DNA from: LSUCC0057 sp042091915
GTDB taxonomy: Bacteria > Pseudomonadota > Gammaproteobacteria > Pseudomonadales > Porticoccaceae
DNA: 28,813 bases
Reading direction: 5' to 3'
Assembly (NCBI GenBank): GCA_042091915.1
Contig: JBELGO010000013.1
Span: forward strand, 1 to 28,813
Part shown: in pieces, positions 14,204 through 23,243 of the stretch
Numbering within the stretch: the stretch's first letter is position 1
Layout of the letters: each line of letters starts with the position of its first letter
Notes under the pieces: model-generated
Database searches by the model: none
Told to the model about the DNA's origin: nothing
The model's input: the letters and a program-made list of their open reading frames with translations, nothing else
Translations under genes and position numbers: made by a program

Positions 14204-14232
14204 ACTATAGGCGCGGGCTCTGCGCGGGTCAA
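14204..14232 (-). promoter_or_regulatory. Strong sigma-70-type promoter for the zapB-like/zapA operon
   Basis: On the minus strand TTGACC (plus 14227-14232) is followed after exactly 17 bp by TATAGT (plus 14204-14209). Each hexamer matches the consensus at five of six positions. Initiation near 14197 leaves a 5' leader of about 60 bases before the ATG at 14137. It is the best-matching promoter in the window. Confidence 0.65.
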
Positions 14233-14327
14233 TCGCGCCGCGTTCGGGCTGTCTGGTTCTGATGCAGCAGCTTCGCAACGGTGCTAGGATAGCGGCCGAT
14301 TAAAAGATTAAAAAGTGGGGCAGTGCG

Positions 14328-14870
14328 GTGGATTTCGAACAGATAGAAGCATTTTTTTATGAGCTGCGGCTCTCAGTGACGCCCTCTTCTTACCACGGTT
14401 TTGTCTGTGGTCGGATAGCTGCTGGCGCCGTCTCGATTGACGAGCTGGTGACGCTTTCCGCCGAATGGCTGACGCTCGACGAGGAGCGCGCCGCTGCCGC
14501 CGATGACGCTTTGCGCGACTATTTGGCGTTAGTTATTGAGGGGATCTCAGACCAGGGCTTCAGTTTTCAACTGCTGCTGCCCAGTGAAGAGCTGCCTTTA
14601 GCCGATCGCCTCGCCGCAACGGGCGAGTGGTGCGGGGCGTTTCTCTCCGGTGTTGGCGAAGGCCTTGGCGGTGCATTTAATGTCACCGAAGAGGGTCGCG
14701 AGGCGCTCGAGGATCTCGCAGCGATCGCTCAAGTCTCTACCGACTTGCAGGGCGATGATGACGAAGAGCGCGACTATGTCGAACTGTGTGAATATATTCG
14801 TGTGGCCGTACAACTGCTGTTTGACGACCTGCGCGGCGGCGAGCAGCCACCTGCGCCGACGATCCACTAA
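14328..14870 (+). CDS. ygfB: UPF0149 family protein YgfB
   Basis: A 180-residue acidic, helical protein of the YgfB/YecA-type UPF0149 family. Recognisable parts are the N-terminal helix, the SSYHGFVCGRIAAG segment (about 19-34) and WCGAFLSGVGEGLG (about 101-114), all typical of the family. YgfB in Pseudomonas has been linked to regulation of peptidoglycan recycling and beta-lactam resistance, but its role here is unknown. The start is GTG at 14328 with GGGG seven bases upstream. It is divergent from the zapB-like gene and lies 11 bp before pepP, a conserved pairing. Confidence 0.92.
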   Translation: MDFEQIEAFFYELRLSVTPSSYHGFVCGRIAAGAVSIDELVTLSAEWLTLDEERAAAADDALRDYLALVIEGISDQGFSFQLLLPSEELPLADRLAATGEWCGAFLSGVGEGLGGAFNVTEEGREALEDLAAIAQVSTDLQGDDDEERDYVELCEYIRVAVQLLFDDLRGGEQPPAPTIH

Positions 14871-14881
14871 ATTTTACGCTG

Positions 14882-16201
14882 ATGATTGCCCTGAAAGAGT
14901 ACGCAGAGCGCCGCCGCGAGTTGATGGCGCAAATGCTCCCAGACAGCATCGCAATTATTGCTGCCGCTCCAGAGGCGGTGCGCTCACGCGATACACACTA
15001 CCCTTACAAGCAGAGTACTAATCTCAGTTATTTGAGCGGCTTCCCAGAGCCGCAGGCGGTACTGGTATTAATGCCCGGACGCGCCCAAGGTGAAACAGTC
15101 CTGTTCTGTCGAGAAAAAGATGCGCTGCGAGAAACCTGGGACGGCTTTCGCTACGGCCAGCAAGGCGCCATTGAGCAATTTGGTATGGATGATGCGTTCC
15201 CTATCGATGACCTCGACGAAATACTCCCGGGGCTGCTCGAGGGCAAGTCGCGGGTCTACTACGCCATCGGTAAACAGCCTGACTTTGACCGGCAACTGCT
15301 CGACTATGTGCAGCAACTCGGCGATAGCCAAGGTCGCGGCGCTATACCGCCCGGCGAGTTTGTCGACCTCGACCACACGCTCCACGAAATGCGCCTGATT
15401 AAAACGGCCGCTGAATTGAAGCTGATGCGCCAAGCCGCGACAATTTCAGCGCAAGCACACTGCTTGGCGATGCAGCGCTGCGCTCCAGGGCTCTACGAAT
15501 ATCAGCTGCAAGCGACCATCGAACACCACTTTGCCGACTGTGGCGCCGCCGCTCCGGCTTACACCACCATTGTTGGCGGTGGCAATAATGGCTGCACACT
15601 GCACTACATAGACAACCGCGCCCCTTTGGTGGACGGTGAGCTGGTGTTGATCGATGCCGGCTGTGAGTACGCCGACTACGCGGCAGATATTACCCGCACG
15701 TTTCCGGTCAATGGCCGTTTTAGTCGCGCACAGTCCGCCATCTACGACCTGGTTTTGGCGGCTAACAATGCGGCAATTAAAGCAGTGCGTGTCGGCAAGC
15801 CGTTTAATGTTGCCAACCAGGTGACCGTCGAGGTGATCACCGCCGGTTTAGTTGATCTGGGTGTTCTCGACGGCGAAGTCAACGAATTGATTGAGCGCGG
15901 TGCCTACCGCGAGTTTTACATGCACAGCGCAGGCCACTGGTTGGGGATGGATGTACACGATGTCGGCGATTACAAGATTCACGGCCAGTGGCGAGAGTTT
16001 GAGCCGGGCATGGTGCTGACTATTGAGCCGGGCATCTATATCCCGCGCAGTGCCACGGCGGTTGCAGAGAAGTGGCGCGGTATTGCCGTGCGTATCGAAG
16101 ACAATATCGTCGTCAAAAAGCGCGGGGTTGAAAATATGACTCGGCAAGTACCCGTTGAGCGCAGTGAAATTGAGAAACTGATGCGAGCGAAGCGCCGATG
16201 A
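14882..16201 (+). CDS. pepP: Xaa-Pro aminopeptidase (aminopeptidase P)
   Basis: PepP removes an N-terminal residue that precedes proline, using two manganese ions. The 439-residue protein has the N-terminal creatinase-like domain (1-170) and the C-terminal pita-bread catalytic domain. The metal ligands can be placed: Asp258 in LIDAGCEY, Asp269 in ADITRTF, His352 in HSAGHWLGMD, Glu382 in LTIEPGIY and Glu406 in VRIEDN. It starts at ATG 14882, 11 bp after ygfB, and its TGA overlaps the ATG of ubiH by four bases. Order ygfB-pepP-ubiH is conserved in E. coli and Pseudomonas. Confidence 0.97.
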   Translation: MIALKEYAERRRELMAQMLPDSIAIIAAAPEAVRSRDTHYPYKQSTNLSYLSGFPEPQAVLVLMPGRAQGETVLFCREKDALRETWDGFRYGQQGAIEQFGMDDAFPIDDLDEILPGLLEGKSRVYYAIGKQPDFDRQLLDYVQQLGDSQGRGAIPPGEFVDLDHTLHEMRLIKTAAELKLMRQAATISAQAHCLAMQRCAPGLYEYQLQATIEHHFADCGAAAPAYTTIVGGGNNGCTLHYIDNRAPLVDGELVLIDAGCEYADYAADITRTFPVNGRFSRAQSAIYDLVLAANNAAIKAVRVGKPFNVANQVTVEVITAGLVDLGVLDGEVNELIERGAYREFYMHSAGHWLGMDVHDVGDYKIHGQWREFEPGMVLTIEPGIYIPRSATAVAEKWRGIAVRIEDNIVVKKRGVENMTRQVPVERSEIEKLMRAKRR

Positions 16202-17448
16202 GTCAGCCGGGGAGCCATCACAATTGTGATATTGCCATTGTCGGTGGCGGCATGGTCGGCTCGCTGTTGGCCTTAACCCTGGCCGCTCAGCAGCAGCGAT
16301 TGCAACAGGCGGGTTGCCAACCGTGGCGTATTACTGTGTTAGAGCGCTCAGCGTCCAGCCCGCAAAAACCATCGGCTAGTGCAGCGCTGGCCGGGCGCAC
16401 CACCGCATTGAGTGCCTCGAGCTGCCAGCACTTAGAACAGTTAGGTCTGTGGAGCAACTTGCAAGCGCAGTGCGCAGCGATAAGCACCATTCATGTCAGT
16501 GAGCGCGGTTCATGTGGGCTGACCCACTTGCGAGCAGTAGAAAATCAGCTCGAGGCGTTTGGTTATGTGGTTGAAAACGCGCTGTTGTTGGCGGAGCTGC
16601 GCGCGGCCATCAGCGCCACCGCGATTGATTGGCGCGCTCCGGCTCAGGTAGAGAAGATGGTGGCGGGTGGTGAACAGCAGCGGCTTATCTTGGGCGATGA
16701 GGAGATTGCGGCCAGTTTGGTAGTGAGTGCTGAAGGTGCCAATAGTGCGCTGCTGGCCGGGTTGGGTATCCGCAGCGAACGAACGGATTACCAACAACAG
16801 GCTATTATTGCCAATTTGGCACTGGCCCAGCCGCACAACGGCGTGGCCTATGAGCGCTTTGATCGCGCCGGTCCCATGGCCCTGCTGCCACTCACCAGCC
16901 AGCAGGGGGTACACCGCACAGCCTTGGTTTGGACCCACGCCGAGGGGGACGAACAGCGCTGGATTGAGGCGAGTGAGGCGGAGTTCTGTCGCGAAATAGA
17001 GCGGCTGTTTGGCGAGCGTATAGGCGCGGTCACCGCCGTGGGCGAGCGCCGTGCATTTGGTTTGGCACTGCAGCGCAGCAGTGAGCAAGTGCGTCGCGGC
17101 CTGGTTGTGCTCGGCAATGCTGCCCATGCGCTGCACCCAGTGGCCGGCCAAGGATTTAATTTGTCAGTGCGCGATGTTGTAGCGCTAGCGGAAGAGTTAT
17201 TGCGCGCGCGCTTAGCCGGTGACAGCCCCAGCGAGTTGTCGACACTGCAGCGCTACCAGCAGCGCCAACAAAGCGATCAACAGCAGACTATCGTGTTTAG
17301 CGATCTGCTGCCGAAATTATTTAGCAGCCGCCTTCCCGGTGCAGCTGTGTTGCGACGCAGTGGTCTAGCCGCTATGGATCTGTTGCCACCACTGCGCGAG
17401 CGTTTTGCCCAGTTTGGAATGGGCAGTGACAGGGGTGCCGCACAATGA
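16198..17448 (+). CDS. ubiH: Ubiquinone biosynthesis FAD-dependent hydroxylase UbiH
   Basis: A flavin monooxygenase that hydroxylates the ring of a ubiquinone precursor (2-octaprenyl-6-methoxyphenol step in E. coli). The 416-residue protein has the dinucleotide-binding G-G-G-M-V-G at 16-21, a second FAD motif near SAEGANS, and the family signature GNAAHALHPVAGQGFNLSVRD. It shares ATGA overlaps with pepP upstream and the second hydroxylase downstream, so all three are probably one translational unit. The name UbiH rests mainly on position next to pepP; it and the next gene are paralogues. Confidence 0.9.
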   Translation: MSQPGSHHNCDIAIVGGGMVGSLLALTLAAQQQRLQQAGCQPWRITVLERSASSPQKPSASAALAGRTTALSASSCQHLEQLGLWSNLQAQCAAISTIHVSERGSCGLTHLRAVENQLEAFGYVVENALLLAELRAAISATAIDWRAPAQVEKMVAGGEQQRLILGDEEIAASLVVSAEGANSALLAGLGIRSERTDYQQQAIIANLALAQPHNGVAYERFDRAGPMALLPLTSQQGVHRTALVWTHAEGDEQRWIEASEAEFCREIERLFGERIGAVTAVGERRAFGLALQRSSEQVRRGLVVLGNAAHALHPVAGQGFNLSVRDVVALAEELLRARLAGDSPSELSTLQRYQQRQQSDQQQTIVFSDLLPKLFSSRLPGAAVLRRSGLAAMDLLPPLRERFAQFGMGSDRGAAQ

Positions 17449-18638
17449 GCGAAGCAGCAATGCAGCAGTGCGATGTCGCGGTGGTCGGGGCGGGTGTAGT
17501 GGGAAGCTGCGCTGCGTTGGCGCTGGCCAAGCTCCCTGTAAACGTGGTGCTGATCGAGGCGCGTGATTCGACAGCTGTGCACTCCCAGTCGGGGTTTGAC
17601 CCGCGGGTGATGGCGCTCAACAGCCATGCTCAGCAACTTCTTGACCGCCTCGGTGTCTGGCAAGCTATCGGATCACAGCATGTCACGCCCTATCAAGAAA
17701 TGCGTGTTTGGGATGGCGATGGCAGTGGCAAGATAGCGTTTAGCGCTTCCTCGCACGGCGCACTGGGCGCCATTGTAGAGCAGCAGCCGCTGCTAACAGC
17801 ACTGCAACAACAGCTAGCGCGCGCCGGCGTCACCATCGAGCGTCCAGCTACCGTGGTCTCTGAACATCGCAAGGAGGGCGGTATGGTGTTGGAGCTGTCC
17901 AGTGGCCGACAGCTCTCAGCGCAACTGGTGGTTGCTGCGGATGGAGCTCAGTCGCCGCTGCGCGAACGGCTCGGCTTTGCCACGCGCAGCTGGAGCTATG
18001 GGCAGGACGCCATAATCACAACAGTGCGCACAGAGCGGCCGCACCAGTCGGTCGCCTATCAACGTTTTACTGCGCACGGCCCGCTGGCTTTGCTGCCGCT
18101 CGGCGGCGATGGCCGCTACTGTTCACTGGTTTGGTCGCAAACTAGCAGTGAGACCGAGCAGTTGATGGCGCTCGACGAAGAGCAGTTTTGTCGCCAGTTA
18201 AGTTATGCCAGCGAGGGTGTGTTGGGTTGTATAGAGGAGTGTGATCAGCGCTACCGTGTACCGCTCACTCAGCGTCATGCCGTCGATTATGTTCAGGCCA
18301 ATGTGGCGTTGATCGGCGATGCTGCGCACGCCATCCATCCGCTGGCTGGCCAGGGTGTCAATCTCGGCTTGAAAGATGTCGCGGTGCTTGCAGAGGTGTT
18401 GGCCGCAGCGGTGCAAGTGGCGGGCGGTAACAGTCTGCTCGGTGACACGGCGCTGCTGGGGCGTTATCAACGGCGCCGCAAACCAGATAACTTAGCCACC
18501 ATGGCGGCGATGGAGGTGTTAAAGCAGCTGTTTGCCAGCCGCACACCGCTGCTGCGCTTGGCGCGCAATACGGGGCTCAACTGGTTTGATCAGCAGGCGC
18601 AGCTCAAACGCTGGATAGCCGACGCTGCGGCCGGTTAG
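17445..18638 (+). CDS. ubiI: UbiH/UbiF/VisC-family hydroxylase (UbiI-like)
   Basis: A second FAD monooxygenase of ubiquinone synthesis, paralogous to the upstream gene. The 397-residue protein has G-A-G-V-V-G at 15-20 and the signature GDAAHAIHPLAGQGVNLGLKD. In E. coli the matching neighbour (visC, now ubiI) performs C5 hydroxylation; that activity is inferred here from gene order, and UbiF- or UbiM-like activity cannot be excluded. ATG at 17445 overlaps the ubiH stop. Its TAG overlaps the stop of the convergent methyltransferase gene by three bases. Confidence 0.85.
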   Translation: MSEAAMQQCDVAVVGAGVVGSCAALALAKLPVNVVLIEARDSTAVHSQSGFDPRVMALNSHAQQLLDRLGVWQAIGSQHVTPYQEMRVWDGDGSGKIAFSASSHGALGAIVEQQPLLTALQQQLARAGVTIERPATVVSEHRKEGGMVLELSSGRQLSAQLVVAADGAQSPLRERLGFATRSWSYGQDAIITTVRTERPHQSVAYQRFTAHGPLALLPLGGDGRYCSLVWSQTSSETEQLMALDEEQFCRQLSYASEGVLGCIEECDQRYRVPLTQRHAVDYVQANVALIGDAAHAIHPLAGQGVNLGLKDVAVLAEVLAAAVQVAGGNSLLGDTALLGRYQRRRKPDNLATMAAMEVLKQLFASRTPLLRLARNTGLNWFDQQAQLKRWIADAAAG

Positions 18639-19720
18639 GCCGGTAACTCCAACTGCAGAATTCTAAACCCTTCGCGCCGCTCAATTTCACAAACCCAGAG
18701 TTGTTGCTCGGCGGCGCGCTCTAAGGGGATAAACTCGTTGACGACAAACAGTGCGGCGCCGCCCGGTTTCAGCAGACGGCGAGTGGCCGCAATAAACTTT
18801 TCGGTGAGACGGCCGTCGACACTAAAGCCTTGATGAAAAGGTGGGTTGCATAAGATCAGCTCAAAGTGCCCCTCGATCTCTCGGCCGCTATCCGCCGCCA
18901 GTAGTTGGCTGGCTTCGCCGAGCAGATCGGGTAGCCGATCCAAGTTGGCGCGCGCGGCCAGTAGTGCCGTGGCGCTGTTGTCACTCAATACGAGCTCGCA
19001 GCTGTGTTCGCGCTCAGCCAGCCAAGCGCCTGCCGAGATGCCGAGATAACCGTATCCGCAACCGAGATCGAGCAGACGTTCCGGCGCTGCAAGCTGGCCC
19101 TCACTGATTAGGCGCTGCCAATTTTGTAGCAATAACTCGCTGCCGCGATCAATTTTTTGCCAACCAAAAATCCCCGGTTTGCTCTGCCAGTGTGGATCTG
19201 CAGCGAGAGGTCGCAGCTGGGGATAATCTTGGTCGTCGAGCGCACTGCCGGCGCTGTTTTCTTTGCGCACAGCACCCAGATAGAGTGAACCGTGTTTTTT
19301 CAGCTTGCTGACAACCGCAGTGGTGCCGCCAAAGCGTTCAACCGCGCGATTGAATGTGGTTTTAATGCCGTCGTTTTTGGCCCCGCAAATCCACACGGTG
19401 GCGCCGGCCTGCAAGGTGTTAAACAGCTGGTTGATAAGGTGGTGGCAGAGCGGGCGCTCTTTGGGCAAGCGCAGTAGCGCGCAGTCAAATAATTGCCCCG
19501 CCAGTGGCGAAAAATCAAAATCATTGAACAGCACATTGAGCCCGGCGTGCTCGGCGGCGCTGGCAATATCACAGCGGTTGCTGATCACGGTGGCGCTGTG
19601 GCCGCGCGCCCACTGTGCATCGCTCCAGTTTTCATCGGCGGCTATCAGTGTCGCATCGCTCTGCCACTGCTCCATCAGCAGTGTGACGCCAGCATCTCCC
19701 AAAGAGTGTCGGCCGGCCAT
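18635..19720 (-). CDS. RsmC/RlmG-like rRNA (guanine-N2) methyltransferase
   Basis: A 361-residue protein with two domains: a degenerate N-terminal methyltransferase-like half (1-160) and a catalytic C-terminal class I SAM methyltransferase (about 185-361). The SAM site is DLGCGYG (218-224) and the amino-group methylation motif is NPPF (292-295). This layout is that of RsmC (16S G1207) and RlmG (23S G1835), and I cannot tell which. ATG at 19720 overlaps the TAA of rsuA (TAATG), indicating coupling to another rRNA-modifying enzyme. Confidence 0.85.
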   Translation of the reverse strand: MAGRHSLGDAGVTLLMEQWQSDATLIAADENWSDAQWARGHSATVISNRCDIASAAEHAGLNVLFNDFDFSPLAGQLFDCALLRLPKERPLCHHLINQLFNTLQAGATVWICGAKNDGIKTTFNRAVERFGGTTAVVSKLKKHGSLYLGAVRKENSAGSALDDQDYPQLRPLAADPHWQSKPGIFGWQKIDRGSELLLQNWQRLISEGQLAAPERLLDLGCGYGYLGISAGAWLAEREHSCELVLSDNSATALLAARANLDRLPDLLGEASQLLAADSGREIEGHFELILCNPPFHQGFSVDGRLTEKFIAATRRLLKPGGAALFVVNEFIPLERAAEQQLWVCEIERREGFRILQLELPA

Positions 19721-20415
19721 TAGATTGCGGCTATTTCTGCGGCGCTGAGGGGGCGGTACTCGCCGGGCGCCAGATCGCTGTCGAGAACTATTTCGCCAAC
19801 GCTGTGGCGGTGCAGTGCAACCACAGCATTGCCCAGTGCGGCAAACATGCGTTTTACCTGATGGTATTTTCCTTCGACAATTGCCAGTTCCACGGTGCAG
19901 GGATCGAGTACAGTGAGCGTGGCCGGCTGACAGCGACGCTTCTCACCCTCGAGAAAAATCCCTTTGGCGCAGCGTTCAACGGCACTGGCTGGATCCTCAA
20001 GCGGCTCGGCGAGGGTGGCATGGTAGAGTTTTTGGCAGCGGTTGCGCGGCGATGTCAGGCGATGGTTCCACTGCCCGTCATCGGTTAACAAGACCAGCCC
20101 AGTCGTATCGATATCTAGGCGGCCGGCAATTTGCAACTCTTCGGCGCGGTGTTCGTAGATGAGCTCTACGGCTGTGGTGTGTTCGCGATCGCGATTGGCG
20201 CAAACCACCCCGGCCGGTTTATTGAGCATATAGTAGCGCGCCTGCGGCGCAGCGATGGGTGCGCCATCGATGGTGATATCTTGTCCTGCGCTAAGGCGTT
20301 GCCCGGGGTCTTTAACGGTTGTGCCGTCTACAGCTACCTCGCCATTTTTAATCAACCTTTTGACATCGTTGCGCGATAAGTCGGTGGCGTTGGAGATAAA
20401 GCGGTCGACGCGCAT
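19720..20415 (-). CDS. rsuA: 16S rRNA pseudouridine synthase RsuA-like
   Basis: RsuA converts U516 of 16S rRNA to pseudouridine. The 231-residue protein, the same length as E. coli RsuA, has an N-terminal S4 RNA-binding domain (about 1-60) and a catalytic domain with GRLDIDTTGLVLLT, where Asp101 is the nucleophile. The motif KLYHATL and the C-terminal EGKYHQVKRMFAALGN are family hallmarks. ATG at 20415 is chosen over an upstream codon at 20472, since the S4 domain begins here and hemB ends only 4 bp upstream. A GGA lies eight bases before the start. Confidence 0.92.
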   Translation of the reverse strand: MRVDRFISNATDLSRNDVKRLIKNGEVAVDGTTVKDPGQRLSAGQDITIDGAPIAAPQARYYMLNKPAGVVCANRDREHTTAVELIYEHRAEELQIAGRLDIDTTGLVLLTDDGQWNHRLTSPRNRCQKLYHATLAEPLEDPASAVERCAKGIFLEGEKRRCQPATLTVLDPCTVELAIVEGKYHQVKRMFAALGNAVVALHRHSVGEIVLDSDLAPGEYRPLSAAEIAAI

Positions 20416-20419
20416 TCTG

Positions 20420-21430
20420 TTATCCGCGCAGCAGCAAGGCTGCTTGTTTGGCAAAGTAGGTGAGTACGGCATCGGCGCCGGCGCGCTTGAAAGCGGTCAG
20501 CGATTCGAGGATCACCTCTTCGCGGCTCAGCCAGCCGTTATCAAATGCAGCGCAGTGCATCGCGTACTCGCCGCTGACCTGATAGGCGAGGGTAGGTACA
20601 CGCAGCTCATCTTTGACACGGCGCACAATGTCTAAATAGGGCATGCCCGGCTTGACCATAATCATATCGGCGCCCTCATTGAGATCGAGCGCACACTCGT
20701 GGAGAGCCTCATCGCTGTTGGCCGGATCCATCTGATAGCTTTTTTTGTTGCCACCTTTTATGTTGCCGGCAGAGCCAACCGCATCGCGGAACGGGCCGTA
20801 ATAGCTCGACGCGTATTTGGCCGCGTAGGCGAGTATCAGCGTGTTGGCATAGCCGGCTTGCTCTAATGCGCCGCGTATGGCGCCGACGCGTCCGTCCATC
20901 ATATCGGAGGGGGCGACAACATCGGCACCGGCCTGTGCGTGTGAGAGCGCCTGCTTAACCAGCACTTCAGTGGTGATGTCGTTGAGCACATAACCGTGCT
21001 CGTCAATAATGCCATCTTGGCCGTGGGTGGTGAATGGGTCGAGCGCGACATCGGTGATAACGCCCAGGTCAGGTAGCTCTGCTTTGATTGCGCGCACTGC
21101 GCGCTGAGCTAAACCATTGGGGTCAAAAGCGCGCTCGGCGTGGAGCGACTTGAACGCGCTCTCCTCAACCGGGAACAGCGCAACCGCAGGTATGCCGAGA
21201 TCGGCGAGCTCGCGACACTCGGCAACCAGTAAATCGATAGAGAGGCGCTCTACCCCCGGCATCGAGGCGACCGCTTGGCGCTGGCCACTGCCGTCGATAA
21301 CAAACAGCGGCATGATCAGATCGTGGCTGCTGAGTGCATTTTCACGCACCAAATTGCGTGCAAAGGCGGTGGCGCGGCTGCGGCGCAGGCGAGTGGCGGG
21401 AAAGCTGCCGCGGGCAGTGGTAAAGCTCAT
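20420..21430 (-). CDS. hemB: Delta-aminolevulinic acid dehydratase (porphobilinogen synthase)
   Basis: HemB condenses two 5-aminolevulinate molecules into porphobilinogen, the second common step of heme synthesis. The 336-residue protein shows the Schiff-base lysines Lys205 (AYAAKYASSYYGPFR) and Lys260 (MVKPGMPYLD). The metal segment DVALDPFTTHGQDGII (127-142) has Asp and Gly where zinc enzymes have Cys, so this is the magnesium-type enzyme seen in Pseudomonas. It lies 26 bp after hemL and 4 bp before rsuA. Confidence 0.97.
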   Translation of the reverse strand: MSFTTARGSFPATRLRRSRATAFARNLVRENALSSHDLIMPLFVIDGSGQRQAVASMPGVERLSIDLLVAECRELADLGIPAVALFPVEESAFKSLHAERAFDPNGLAQRAVRAIKAELPDLGVITDVALDPFTTHGQDGIIDEHGYVLNDITTEVLVKQALSHAQAGADVVAPSDMMDGRVGAIRGALEQAGYANTLILAYAAKYASSYYGPFRDAVGSAGNIKGGNKKSYQMDPANSDEALHECALDLNEGADMIMVKPGMPYLDIVRRVKDELRVPTLAYQVSGEYAMHCAAFDNGWLSREEVILESLTAFKRAGADAVLTYFAKQAALLLRG

Positions 21431-21456
21431 AGCGTTATCTCAGTCAATGTCACAAT

Positions 21457-22755
21457 TTAGAGCGTAGCAAAAACGCGCTCGGCGGCGTCCAGGGTGTGCT
21501 GGATATCGGCGTCGCTGTGAGCTGCCGACATAAAACCCGCCTCGTAGGATGCGGGGGCTAAGTAGACTCCCTCGGCCAACATGCCGTGGAAAAACTTGCC
21601 AAAGCGCGCGGTATCGCAGGCCATCACTTGGCTATAGTTGACGACTTTTTCCTCCTCGGTGAAGAAGAATCCCCACATGGTGCCGGCGTGGTTGGTCGTA
21701 AATGGCACACCGGCAGCGGCGGCGCGCTCGGCGAGCCCTTCAACTAGGCGTGTGGTCTGGGCGGCCACGGGCGGCAAAAATGTCGAGTTGTCGAGCATGT
21801 TGAGCGTCGCTAAACCGGCGGCCATTGCCACGGGATTGCCCGAGAGTGTGCCAGCTTGGTAGACCGGGCCGAGTGGCGCGATCTGCTCCATGATCTCACG
21901 GCGGCCACCAAAAGCGCCCACCGGCATACCGCCACCAATCACTTTGCCCAGTGTAATTAAGTCTGGGGTGACGCCGTAATATTCGCAGGCGGTGGTTGGG
22001 CCGATGCGAAAACCGGTCATCACCTCATCGGAAATCATCACTGCACCGCTCTGATCGCAGCAGTTGCGAATTGCCTGCAAGAAGCCGGGCACCGGCGGCA
22101 CGCAGTTCATATTGCCAACCACCGGTTCAAAAATGATGCAGGCGACCTGCTCGCCGAGCTCGGCCATCAGCAGCTCAAGTGCGGGGGCGTCGTTGTAGCT
22201 CAACGTAATAGTGTGGTCTGCCAAACAGTCGGGGACGCCCGGTGAGCTAGGCACGCCGAGGGTCAGTGCACCGGAGCCGGCTTTGATCAGCAGGGAGTCT
22301 GAGTGACCGTGATAGCAGCCTTCAAATTTTACGATCTTATCGCGGCCGGTAAATGCGCGCGCCAGACGTATCGCGCTCATGGTCGCTTCGGTGCCGGAGT
22401 TGACCATGCGCACCATGTCCATGCCGGGTACCATTTGACAGACTTTGTCGGCGAGATGAATTTCGCCAGCCGTCGGGGTTCCGAAGCTCAGAGCCTTGTC
22501 GAGCTGGGCGCGAATCGCGTCAAGCACCGCGGGATGGCGGTGGCCGAGAATCATCGGTCCCCACGAGAGCACGTAATCGATGTAGCGGTTGCCGTCGGCA
22601 TCGTGCATGTAAGCGCCCTCGGCGCTATCAAAAAACACCGGCGTGCCGCCCACCGAGCGAAATGCGCGCACCGGCGAGTTAACCCCGCCAGGGATATGCC
22701 GCTGGGCATCGCTGAAGAGCTGTTGTGATCGAGAGGTAGAGTACGTTTGGCTCAT
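21457..22755 (-). CDS. hemL: Glutamate-1-semialdehyde 2,1-aminomutase
   Basis: HemL makes 5-aminolevulinate from glutamate-1-semialdehyde in the C5 heme pathway. It is a PLP enzyme of the class III aminotransferase fold. The 432-residue protein has FPGGVNSPVR-like IPGGVNSPVR (21-30), NSGTEATMSAIRLAR, and Lys271 in TLGKVIGGGMPVGAFGG as the cofactor lysine. ATG at 22755 fits the family start. It lies between hemJ and hemB, so three heme genes are consecutive. Confidence 0.97.
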   Translation of the reverse strand: MSQTYSTSRSQQLFSDAQRHIPGGVNSPVRAFRSVGGTPVFFDSAEGAYMHDADGNRYIDYVLSWGPMILGHRHPAVLDAIRAQLDKALSFGTPTAGEIHLADKVCQMVPGMDMVRMVNSGTEATMSAIRLARAFTGRDKIVKFEGCYHGHSDSLLIKAGSGALTLGVPSSPGVPDCLADHTITLSYNDAPALELLMAELGEQVACIIFEPVVGNMNCVPPVPGFLQAIRNCCDQSGAVMISDEVMTGFRIGPTTACEYYGVTPDLITLGKVIGGGMPVGAFGGRREIMEQIAPLGPVYQAGTLSGNPVAMAAGLATLNMLDNSTFLPPVAAQTTRLVEGLAERAAAAGVPFTTNHAGTMWGFFFTEEEKVVNYSQVMACDTARFGKFFHGMLAEGVYLAPASYEAGFMSAAHSDADIQHTLDAAERVFATL

Positions 22756-22784
22756 GTTTGCTCCAGTAATAGAGTGTAAAAAGT

Positions 22785-23216
22785 TCAGCCGCTAAAGGGT
22801 TTTACGATGACTAAAATCACCACGCCGATGAGTGCTAAAACCGGCGCTTCGTTAAACCAGCGGAAATAGATGTGCGATTTAGTGCTGACACCGTCGCGCA
22901 GTTGAACCAGATGGTAGCGACAGGCGAAATGGTAAACCACCAGCAGTGCGACCAAAATAAATTTTAGTTGGAACCAGGTCTGGCTCAAATAGTAGTCGGG
23001 ATTGAGTAACACCAACCAACTGCCCAGCGCGACTGTAGCTACCATTGAAGGCGTGCCGATGCCGCGATAGAGCTTGCGCTCCATTACGATAAAGCGCTCA
23101 AGGCTGATCTGGTCGTCACTCATGGCGTGGTAGACAAACAGGCGCGGCAGATAGAACAGTGCCGCAAACCAGCAGATAACGGCGATCAGGTGGAAGGCGA
23201 GAACCCAAGAGTACAC
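22785..23216 (-). CDS. hemJ: Protoporphyrinogen IX oxidase HemJ
   Basis: HemJ oxidises protoporphyrinogen IX to protoporphyrin IX in bacteria that lack HemG or HemY. The 143-residue membrane protein has about four hydrophobic helices. The conserved His9 (AFHLIAVICWF) and Lys85 (WFQLKFIL) correspond to the residues shown to matter in studied HemJ proteins. The start is GTG at 23216 with AGGAG five bases upstream. It is flanked by the ClC gene (27 bp) and hemL (29 bp). Neighbouring heme genes make this call firmer than sequence alone would. Confidence 0.93.
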   Translation of the reverse strand: MYSWVLAFHLIAVICWFAALFYLPRLFVYHAMSDDQISLERFIVMERKLYRGIGTPSMVATVALGSWLVLLNPDYYLSQTWFQLKFILVALLVVYHFACRYHLVQLRDGVSTKSHIYFRWFNEAPVLALIGVVILVIVKPFSG

Positions 23217-23243
23217 GGCAGCTCCTAACGTGGTTGGCAGAGA

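Noticed and set aside
18628..18643. GC-rich CGGCC/GGCCG inverted repeat at the ubiI/rsmC-like stops
   Set aside because: The stem is only 5 bp with no T-tract; in GC-rich coding ends this is likely chance.
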